This document shows, in pieces, positions 1 to 4,532 of a stretch of 5,586 nt of DNA. The first letter of the stretch is position 1. Every line of letters begins with the position of its first letter. Where the stretch lies: contig JBIOYL010000268.1 in the NCBI GenBank assembly GCA_044870185.1, positions 1 to 5,586 on the forward strand, read 5' to 3'. Source of the DNA: JBIOYL01 sp044870185. Its GTDB lineage: Bacteria; Actinomycetota; CALGFH01. A program made the position numbers and the translations under genes. The notes beneath the pieces are model-generated. The model made no database searches. It was not told where the DNA came from and saw only the letters and a program-made list of their open reading frames with translations.

Positions 1-457
1 CGTAGGTCTGGCGCACACCCTTCGGCGGGCTCGGGTCGAGCGGGTCCTCCTCCGTCTTGACCGGCCCGCCGGTGCGGGCATAGGGCCAGCCGGCGAAGCT
101 CTGTGCCACGAACCGGCGCGCAGCCGCGGCCAGCGCGGCGGCCAGCAGGTTGTCGGTCCCCTCGGTGCGAAGCCGGTTGGTCTGCGCGAAGGACCGGTCG
201 AACCGCCGGAAGTCGCGGACGTCCTTGAGCGCGGTGAGCTCGTGCACCACCACCTCGGGCCGGGCCCGACCGACGGCGGCGACCACGGCCTCGCGGTCGA
301 GCGCATCCGCCATGGCGGGTTCGGCCCCGACCTCCTGCAGCGCCGCCGCCTTGTCCCGTGAGCGGGTCATGGCCACGACCTCGTGGCCTTCCTCGATCAG
401 CATCGGCACCAGGCGCCGCCCGAGGGCACCCGTCGCGCCCGCCACGAAGATCCTCAT
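1..457 (-). CDS. NAD(P)-binding epimerase/oxidoreductase (ECF41-associated COE-type partner), C-terminus outside window
   Basis: The reading frame starts at ATG 455-457 on the minus strand and stays open for 152 codons to the left edge. The N-terminus reads MRIFVAGATGALGRRL, a Rossmann nucleotide-binding loop of the GxxGxxG type (G7, G10, G13). Strand 2 ends in a basic residue (R32, then R34), which suggests NADP preference. A VAQSFAGWPYAR segment around residues 117-128 matches the fifth strand and active-site region of extended or atypical short-chain dehydrogenases; Y126 is a possible catalytic Tyr. The substrate cannot be predicted. AGGTGGAG at 461-468 (minus strand) is a good ribosome binding site. 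The gene is divergent from an ECF41 sigma factor and has an ECF41-type promoter upstream, so it is the likely direct target. ECF41 genes typically neighbour a carboxymuconolactone decarboxylase, oxidoreductase or epimerase; this would be the epimerase/oxidoreductase kind. It is cut by the window edge, with no sign of damage. Confidence 0.88.
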   Translation of the reverse strand, partial: MRIFVAGATGALGRRLVPMLIEEGHEVVAMTRSRDKAAALQEVGAEPAMADALDREAVVAAVGRARPEVVVHELTALKDVRDFRRFDRSFAQTNRLRTEGTDNLLAAALAAAARRFVAQSFAGWPYARTGGPVKTEEDPLDPSPPKGVRQTY

Positions 458-500
458 CGTCTCCACCTGCCTTCGATCGACTTCTGGCTTCACCACACAC

Positions 501-527
501 GACGAAACAGGCCGGCCACCCGTGACA
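501..527 (-). promoter_or_regulatory. ECF41-type promoter for the epimerase gene
   Basis: On the minus strand, TGTCACG (527-521) is followed by exactly 16 nt and then CGTC (504-501). As I recall it, the ECF41 target promoter is TGTCACA, 16 nt, CGTC, so 10 of 11 motif positions match at the right spacing. The promoter faces the epimerase start at 457. Transcription would begin near 493, giving a leader of roughly 35 nt that includes the ribosome binding site. The cognate sigma gene lies immediately on the other side. The match is seen directly; use by this sigma factor is inferred. Confidence 0.82.
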
Positions 528-543
528 CCCTGGCTGGTGTCGC
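522..543. repeat. Short imperfect inverted repeat in the divergent promoter region
   Basis: GTGACACC (522-529) and GGTGTCGC (536-543) are inverted copies with one mismatch, separated by 6 nt. The left arm contains the -35 element of the minus-strand ECF41 promoter. The right arm gives a TGTCGCG on the plus strand facing the sigma gene. It may be two back-to-back -35-like elements or an operator, or it may be chance. Confidence 0.4.
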
Positions 544-583
544 GCGGCTCCGGCGGTAGCCTCGTCGCCTGGAGCGAGCGACC

Positions 584-1528
584 ATGAGCAACACCCAGCC
601 ACGGCCAGACGAAGGGGTCTACGAGGCCATCCGCCCCTTGCTGTTCTCCATCGCGTACCGGATGGTCGGCAGCGTGAGCGAGGCCGAAGACCTCGTTCAG
701 GAGGCCTTCCTCCGCTACCACCAGGCCCTCGACGGCGAGGCGGTGGCGTCGCCGAAGGCCTACCTGTCCGCGGTCACCACCCGGCTCGCCATCGACCATC
801 TACGCTCCGCCCGGGTCCGCCGCGAGCAGTACGTCGGCGCATGGCTCCCCGAGCCGATCCTGACCGACCCCGAGAGCGAGGCCGAGCGCCATGCGGAGAC
901 GGCCGATTCGCTGTCGCTGGCGTTCCTGGTACTGCTCGAGCGCCTGTCGCCGGTGGAGCGCGCCGTGTTCCTGCTGCGGGAGGTGTTCGGCTACGGGTAC
1001 GACGAGATCGCGGAGATCGTCCGGAAGACCGAAGACAACGTCCGGCAGATCGCGGTCCGGGCCCGCCGGCACGTCGAGCAGGCTCGTCCGCGCTTCGAGG
1101 CCGACCACCGGCGCCGGGAGGAGCTGGCCCGCCGGTTCTTCGCGGCGATCGAGCAGGGGGACACCGAGGGCCTGGTCTCGATGCTCGCGGCGGATGTGGT
1201 GCTGTATGGGGATGGGGGCGGGAAGGCCCCCGCCGTGGCGGAGCCGGTCGTCGGGCGGGAGCGCGTGGCGCGGTTCCTGCTCGGTCTGGCCAGGCAGGCC
1301 CGCAGGCTCGGCCTGCGGTTGCGGCCGACGGAGGTCAACGGCCAGCCAGGCGTCATGGCAACCGACGGCGAAGGCCGGCCGGTGGGCGTGACGAGCCTGG
1401 ACATCGCCGACGGCGTGGTCCAGGCGGTGCGCTCGGTGGTCAACCCCGACAAGCTGCGGCACCTGGGTCCCGTGGCGGAGAGCGTGACGCGCTGGCGGGG
1501 GGAACGAGGGGCGGAGCCGCGCGGCTGA
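584..1528 (+). CDS. sigJ: ECF41 family RNA polymerase sigma factor (SigJ-like) with fused SnoaL-like regulatory domain
   Basis: This 314-residue alternative sigma factor directs RNA polymerase to ECF41-type promoters. Region sigma-2 spans about residues 12-80, including AYRMVGS and SEAEDLVQEAFLRYHQA. Region sigma-4 spans about 112-165, with a helix-turn-helix around YDEIAEIVRKTEDNVRQ. From about 175 a SnoaL/NTF2-like domain replaces a separate anti-sigma factor. All three ECF41 signatures are present: WLPEP at 87-91 in the linker, DGGGK at 210-214, and NPDKL at 287-291 near the C-terminus. In this family the C-terminal domain is known to modulate activity, being needed for function while its last part is inhibitory. 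GGAG at 571-574 lies 9 nt before the ATG and supports the start. Full length for the family, with no damage seen. It is divergent from the epimerase it probably controls. The signal it senses is unknown. Confidence 0.96.
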   Translation: MSNTQPRPDEGVYEAIRPLLFSIAYRMVGSVSEAEDLVQEAFLRYHQALDGEAVASPKAYLSAVTTRLAIDHLRSARVRREQYVGAWLPEPILTDPESEAERHAETADSLSLAFLVLLERLSPVERAVFLLREVFGYGYDEIAEIVRKTEDNVRQIAVRARRHVEQARPRFEADHRRREELARRFFAAIEQGDTEGLVSMLAADVVLYGDGGGKAPAVAEPVVGRERVARFLLGLARQARRLGLRLRPTEVNGQPGVMATDGEGRPVGVTSLDIADGVVQAVRSVVNPDKLRHLGPVAESVTRWRGERGAEPRG

Positions 1529-1576
1529 CCGGGCACCGGCGATCGAAGGTGGAAGGTGGAGCTGCCCGCCGCGTCG
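1529..1576. other. Convergent intergenic gap with a 7-nt tandem repeat
   Basis: This 48-bp gap separates the 3' ends of the sigma factor gene and the lyase-family gene. It holds two tandem copies of AAGGTGG (1546-1552, 1553-1559). A weak 5-bp pairing, GGGCA with TGCCC (1531-1535 with 1563-1567), has a long loop. I see no convincing intrinsic terminator and no T-tract. Confidence 0.4.
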
Positions 1577-2368
1577 TCACGCGAACCATTCGCGCAGCGG
1601 CGGAGGCGGGCCGAGCGACGAGAAGTCGCCGCGGTCCCGAATCGCCGTGGCGGCGGCGACCATCGCGTTGACCGCGGTCCACGCCAAGCCACCCCCGACG
1701 CTGACGCGCCTGGCGCCGGCAGCGGCGATCTCCGCCATCGACAGGCCCGGCCGTGCCAGGACGTTCACAGGCTTCGACACCGCCTCGCAGAGCGCGCGGA
1801 TCTCCGCCGGCGTTCGCAGCCCCGGGGCATACAGCACGTCGGCACCCGCCGCCTCGTACGCCTGCAGGCGTGCGATCGTGTCGTCGAGGTCGGGATTGCC
1901 GCGGATGTGGTTCTCGGCCCGCGCGGTCAGCGTGAAGGCAAACGGGAGCCGGCGTGCCGCGGCGACGGCGGCGGCGATCCGCTCGGCGGCATGACCGAGG
2001 TCGTAGATGCGGCCACCGGGGTCGTAGTCCTCGATCGAGGCGCCGACGGCGCCGGCTTCGGCGGCTCGGGTCACCGCCAGCGCGGCGCGCTCCGGATCGG
2101 CGCCGTAGCCGTTCTCGAGGTCGACCGAGACGGGCAGCTCGGTGGCCCGGTCCAGCGTCGCGGCGTGCTCCACCGCCTCGTCCAGTCCCACGTTGCCGTC
2201 GAGGCGCCCGAGCGTGAACGCCAAGCCCGAGCTGGTGCTCGCCAGTGCCTTGAAGCCGAGTGCTGCCAGGACACGGGCCGAACCCGCGTCCCACGGGTTG
2301 GGGAGCACGAACGGATCCCCGGCATGCAGTGCCTGGAACGCTGCCGCCTTCTGCTGCTGCCTGGTCAT
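1577..2368 (-). CDS. Isocitrate lyase/PEP mutase superfamily protein
   Basis: The predicted 263-residue cytosolic TIM-barrel enzyme is of PEP-mutase/2-methylisocitrate lyase type. Family landmarks are the N-terminal LPNPWDAGSARVLAALGF (22-39), STSSG (44-48), the metal-binding segment VDLENGYG (82-89, D83 and E85), SIEDYDP (111-117, E113), TARAENHI (148-155, R150 and E152) and the late VSVGGG (222-227). The catalytic KRCGH-type motif of isocitrate and methylisocitrate lyases should follow the IED segment. Here it reads GGRIYDLGH with no cysteine, so lyase activity on isocitrate is unlikely. Oxaloacetate-decarboxylase-like or phosphonate/carboxy-PEP chemistry remains possible; the substrate is unknown. 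I chose ATG 2368 (MTRQQQK) because family homology begins there. A start at 2440 would add 24 unlike residues and overlap the antitoxin start. No strong ribosome binding site precedes 2368, so the transcript may be leaderless. Confidence 0.9.
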   Translation of the reverse strand: MTRQQQKAAAFQALHAGDPFVLPNPWDAGSARVLAALGFKALASTSSGLAFTLGRLDGNVGLDEAVEHAATLDRATELPVSVDLENGYGADPERAALAVTRAAEAGAVGASIEDYDPGGRIYDLGHAAERIAAAVAAARRLPFAFTLTARAENHIRGNPDLDDTIARLQAYEAAGADVLYAPGLRTPAEIRALCEAVSKPVNVLARPGLSMAEIAAAGARRVSVGGGLAWTAVNAMVAAATAIRDRGDFSSLGPPPPLREWFA

Positions 2369-2374
2369 GGGGCA

Positions 2375-2380
2375 ACGGTA
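2375..2380 (-). promoter_or_regulatory. Possible -10 box giving a leaderless lyase-family transcript
   Basis: On the minus strand TACCGT (2380-2375) fits the TANNNT pattern and ends 6 nt before the ATG at 2368. That would place the transcript start at or next to the start codon and would explain the missing ribosome binding site. No good -35 element is visible, so this is weak. Confidence 0.28.
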
Positions 2381-2402
2381 CCGCAGGCATGACCTTGCCG
2401 CC

Positions 2403-2433
2403 TTGACTCCCGCTCCGCGAATGTGGCTAGATG
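2403..2433 (+). promoter_or_regulatory. Probable leaderless promoter of the toxin-antitoxin operon
   Basis: TTGACT (2403-2408) is a 5/6 match to the -35 consensus. TAGATG (2428-2433) is a -10-like element after a 19-nt spacer (slightly long). The -10 ends 5 nt before the antitoxin ATG at 2439, so transcription would begin at about the start codon. No Shine-Dalgarno sequence precedes that ATG, which fits leaderless translation, common in actinobacteria. Antitoxins of this class usually repress their own promoter, but I see no clear operator palindrome. Confidence 0.5.
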
Positions 2434-2438
2434 TGGCC

Positions 2439-2690
2439 ATGAGGCGAGTGAAGATCGCTGAGTTGAAGGATCAGCTCTCCAGGCACCTGCGCGAGGTCGA
2501 GCAAGGAGCAGAGGTCGAGGTCACCGACCGCGACCGGCCCATCGCCCGAATCGTCCCCGTGACCAATGCTGCCGTCGTCGTCCATCCGCCCAGGCGCCCG
2601 TTCTCCTCACTGCGCCGCAAGCGCTACCGCCCGGCCCGGTGGGCAGTGAGCTCGACCGATCTGCTGCTGGAGGAACGCCAGCGGCGTTGA
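2439..2690 (+). CDS. Type II antitoxin, Phd/YefM family (VapB-like)
   Basis: The 83-residue protein would neutralise the PIN-domain toxin encoded just downstream and repress the operon. The N-terminal half is a typical Phd/YefM fold: RVKIAELKDQLSRHLREVE (3-21), then EVEVTDRDRPIARIVPV (25-41), where the RDRPIARIVP strand is the family hallmark. The C-terminal tail is Arg-rich and ends with SSTDLLLEERQRR (71-83), the segment that normally wraps the toxin. ATG 2439 was chosen because homology starts there. An in-frame ATG at 2421 would add six residues and has no better initiation signal. The frame is also open further upstream, back through 2142, but that stretch lies antisense to the lyase-family gene and is not antitoxin-like. 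The stop overlaps the toxin start by 4 nt, indicating translational coupling. Confidence 0.9.
   Translation: MRRVKIAELKDQLSRHLREVEQGAEVEVTDRDRPIARIVPVTNAAVVVHPPRRPFSSLRRKRYRPARWAVSSTDLLLEERQRR
2669..2674 (+). promoter_or_regulatory. Ribosome binding site for the toxin gene
   Basis: GGAGGA lies within the antitoxin coding region, 12 nt before TTG 2687. The spacing is rather long, but the site supports TTG 2687 over an upstream ATG at 2639, which has no such site and would add 16 unrelated residues. Confidence 0.5.
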
Positions 2691-3112
2691 ACGTCTACGT
2701 GGATTCCTCGGTCCTGCTCCGGGTCGTGCTCGGCGAGACGGGCCGCCTGCGGAGCTGGTCGAGGATCACCGCCCCGGTGGCGAGCGAGCTGATCCGCCTG
2801 GAGTCCCTGCGGACGATCGACCGCGCACGGATCCGCCTCGGCCTGGAGGACCGAGAAGTGGCCGACCGGAGGGCGGCAGTGCTGGAAGCGATCGAGGCGT
2901 TCCATCTTGTCGCCCTCGATCGGCGGGTGCTGGAACGGGCAGCCGAGCCGTTCCCCACGATGGTGGGGTCCCTGGATGCGATCCATCTGGCGACCGCCCT
3001 GCTCGTCCGGGACCGATTCGAAGACCTCTCGCTCGCCACCCACGACCAGGAGCTGGCCGTCGCCGCTCGGGCGGTTGGCTTCAGCGTCCACGGCGCCGCG
3101 ACGCGCAGCTGA
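2687..3112 (+). CDS. vapC: Type II toxin, PIN-domain ribonuclease (VapC family)
   Basis: The 141-residue PIN-domain protein is predicted to be a Mg2+-dependent ribonuclease that blocks translation when freed from its antitoxin. Starting at TTG 2687 gives MNVYVDSSVLLRV, the classic first strand with the first acidic residue D6. The other active-site acids are visible: E34 or E39 in ASELIRLES, D97 in SLDAIHLATA, and D120 in LATHDQEL. Order and spacing match VapC proteins and the length is normal. The start TTG overlaps the antitoxin stop as TTGA, so the toxin is probably made by translational coupling below the antitoxin. An in-frame GTG at 2699 would remove the first strand and the Asp, so it is unlikely. 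All catalytic acids are present, so the pair looks functional. The RNA target cannot be predicted. Confidence 0.91.
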   Translation: MNVYVDSSVLLRVVLGETGRLRSWSRITAPVASELIRLESLRTIDRARIRLGLEDREVADRRAAVLEAIEAFHLVALDRRVLERAAEPFPTMVGSLDAIHLATALLVRDRFEDLSLATHDQELAVAARAVGFSVHGAATRS

Positions 3113-3118
3113 CCGCAT

Positions 3119-3139
3119 CGGTCGCAGCTCCCGCGACCG
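3119..3139 (+). terminator. Hairpin just after the toxin gene, possible terminator
   Basis: CGGTCGC (3119-3125) and GCGACCG (3133-3139) form a perfect 7-bp stem with a 7-nt loop, starting 7 nt after the toxin stop codon. There is no T-tract, which is common for hairpin terminators in high-GC actinobacteria, so function is uncertain. Confidence 0.38.
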
Positions 3140-3170
3140 CGGTGCCTTCGCCACCGCAGCATGGCATCGG

Positions 3171-3221
3171 GCTACGGCCGCTCGGCCGGCTCGTAGCGGC
3201 CGGGTCACCCTGCGGGGTGAC
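3171..3221. repeat. Two adjacent inverted repeats in the intergenic region
   Basis: GCTACG (3171-3176) pairs with CGTAGC (3192-3197), with a nested GGCC/GGCC pairing inside. Six nt later GTCACCC (3204-3210) pairs with GGGTGAC (3215-3221) around a TGCG tetraloop. The second is compact and strong. They may act as terminators or mRNA-stabilising structures between the toxin operon and the downstream gene. No T-tract follows either one. Confidence 0.42.
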
Positions 3222-3241
3222 GCCCTGGGCGGCCTACGCCT

Positions 3242-3277
3242 GCCGGCCGACGCGCAACTGTCACCCGCCGGCCGACG
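3242..3277 (+). repeat. Direct repeat GCCGGCCGACG
   Basis: Two exact 11-nt copies lie at 3242-3252 and 3267-3277, with a shorter GCCGGCC at 3283-3289. They sit upstream of and overlap the candidate -35 of the ABC gene, so they could be a binding site. In DNA this GC-rich they could also be chance. Confidence 0.3.
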
Positions 3278-3303
3278 ACACCGCCGGCCCCGCCTCGTAG
3301 GGT
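3275..3303 (+). promoter_or_regulatory. Candidate promoter for the ABC-transporter gene start
   Basis: ACGACA (3275-3280, 4/6 to TTGACA) and TAGGGT (3298-3303, TANNNT type) are separated by 17 nt. Transcription would start near 3310, giving a leader of about 60 nt to ATG 3373. The rest of 3113-3372 holds only the hairpins and repeats listed separately; I see no convincing gene there. Confidence 0.38.
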
Positions 3304-3372
3304 CGAGGTGCCCGTCGTCCTCGCTGTGATCGGCCTCGATCCCCAGGCCAGCGGGGGCGGAGGAGAAAGGCC

Positions 3373-3612
3373 ATGGCCGTCATCACCGTCCAGGGACTGA
3401 CCAAGCGCTTTGGCGACGTGCTCGCCGTCGACGAGCTGAGCTTCGAGGTCGACCAGGGCACGGTGGTCGGGTTCCTGGGACCCAACGGAACCTTCACCTT
3501 CGTCGGCTTCTCCTACCCGCCCAGGACCCACAGGCGCTCGCCCTGGTCCAGAGCGCGGCGGGCGAGCGGGCGGCGGTCGCGATCGGCGTCACCAGCGGCC
3601 GCCCGGCCCTGA
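3373..3612 (+). pseudogene. ABC transporter ATP-binding protein, N-terminal fragment truncated within Walker A
   Basis: The gene has a strong start: GGAGGAG at 3360-3366 lies just ahead of ATG 3373. The first 39 residues are a textbook ABC ATPase N-terminus: ITVQGLTKRFGDVLAVDELSF (4-24), including the aromatic A-loop region KRFG, then VVGFLGPNG (31-39). The next residues should be AGKTT to complete Walker A. Instead the frame continues TFTFVGFSYPP and a low-complexity Arg/Ser tail to a stop at 3610-3612. The lysine, Q-loop, ABC signature and Walker B are all absent, so the 79-residue product cannot bind or hydrolyse ATP. The fragment resembles drug-export/DrrA-type ATPases, which usually precede an ABC-2 permease; none is seen here. 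ABC homology ends at about 3489, best explained by a deletion/rearrangement fusing it to the following sequence, or by an assembly join. Confidence 0.75.
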
Positions 3613-3650
3613 TCGAGTTCCTCGGGGTCGAGCAGGCGCCACCCACGCTC
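3490..3650 (+). other. Unidentified coding-like stretch between the ABC fragment and the hydrolase
   Basis: From 3490 to about 3520 the ABC frame keeps G or C at every third position (TFTFVGFSYPP). From about 3519 onward the hydrolase frame instead has near-perfect third-position GC and reads AQDPQALALVQSAAGERAAV and onward straight into the hydrolase at 3651. This suggests the remnant of the hydrolase N-terminal region (or another gene) with a frame change near 3520. I do not recognise the family. No ribosome binding site or start codon was found for it. Confidence 0.35.
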
Positions 3651-4483
3651 GTGCCCAAGGGCCCCTATTCGGGCTGGTTCGACCTTGGCGGGCGGCGGCT
3701 GTTTCTGCGCTGCACCGGCCATGGCAGCCCCACCGTGGTGTTCGAGGGTGGGCTGACCACCGACTGGTACGAGCTGCAGAACCAGCTGTCGGGGTTCACG
3801 CGGGTGTGCAGCTACGACCATCCCAACGGCAACGGGCCGTGGAGCCGCAGCGACCCCGCGCCCACACCCCGCACCGCCCGCGCCTTCGTGGCCGACCTGC
3901 ACGCCCTGCTCGCTGTGGCGCGGGTGCCTGGTCCGTACGTGCTGGCCGGCCACTCCAACGGCGGCCTGTTCACCCTGCTGTACGCCAGCAGCCATCCTGG
4001 CCAGGTCGCCGGGCTGGTGCTGATCGACGCGGTGCATCCCGCCTACCATCCGCGGCGCCTGGCGATGCTCAAGCCGCTGCTGCCACCCGAGCTGTGGGAG
4101 GCCTTCCGCCGCGAGGCGATGGCGGTGCCCAACCGCTTCGTGGACCCCGAGCGGGTCGACATCTGGACCAGCGAACGCCAGACCCGGGCGGCGCTGCGGC
4201 GCTCGCCGCTGCGGCCCATGCCGCTGGCTGCGCTCGCCCACGGCCAGGTCGACCCCGACGCCTACCCGGCCGGCTGGCCGTTCGTCGCGCAGGACGAGCA
4301 GCTGTGGCGCAGCTGCAACGCGAGCTGGCCCACCTGGTCCCCGGCGGCAGGCTGGTGATCGCGACCCGAAGCGGGCACGACATCCAGCACCAGCAGCCCG
4401 AGCTGGTGCTGGACGCCATCCGCGACGTCGTCCAGGCCGCGCGGGCAGGCGGCCGGTCGGCCGCCGGCCGACCTCTACAATGA
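3651..4483 (+). pseudogene. Alpha/beta hydrolase, frameshifted near 4310
   Basis: The first frame (GTG 3651 to the stop at 4356-4358) shows an alpha/beta hydrolase: GWFDLGGRRLFLRCTG (8-23), the oxyanion-side FEGG (31-34), SYDHPNGNG (54-62), the nucleophile elbow GHSNGG (100-105, Ser102), and LVLIDAVHP (122-130, D126). It ends with a nonsense tail after EQLWR. The missing C-terminus is in another frame, from about 4311 to the stop at 4481-4483: QLQRELAHLVPGG, then LVIATRSGHDI with the catalytic His at 4376-4378. Adding one C after 4310 joins the two parts as LWRQLQRELAHLVP, so a single-base deletion explains the break. As read, the product lacks its catalytic His and would be inactive. GTG 3651 has no ribosome binding site and coding bias continues upstream, so the true start is probably lost. 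Substrate unknown. Confidence 0.78.
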
Positions 4484-4532
4484 GGCAGCCGGCAGCAAGC
4501 AGCACCAGACCGACAGCTGCCCGCGAGACCCG

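Noticed and set aside
150..587. Plus-strand 145-codon open frame ending at the sigma factor start
   Set aside because: It is antisense to the epimerase, Ser/Arg/Thr-rich and without domains, and it crosses the promoter region.
841..1692. Several long frames overlapping the sigma factor gene on both strands
   Set aside because: The sigma factor frame carries all family motifs; the others are low-complexity Arg/Gly/Ala/Pro translations caused by high GC.
2142..2438. Upstream extension of the antitoxin frame to 182 residues
   Set aside because: The added part is antisense to the lyase-family gene and has no antitoxin character; homology starts at 2439.
3259..3285. A second ECF41-like promoter, TGTCACC-N16-CGCC, upstream of the ABC fragment
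   Set aside because: The -10 is CGCC rather than CGTC, and the gene behind it is not an ECF41-type target. The match is probably chance, though a genome-wide motif scan would settle it.
3113..3372. CRISPR, tRNA or att-type sites in the longest gene-free stretch
   Set aside because: No regular repeat-spacer pattern, no tRNA-like cloverleaf and no integrase gene nearby; only short hairpins and one 11-nt direct repeat are seen.
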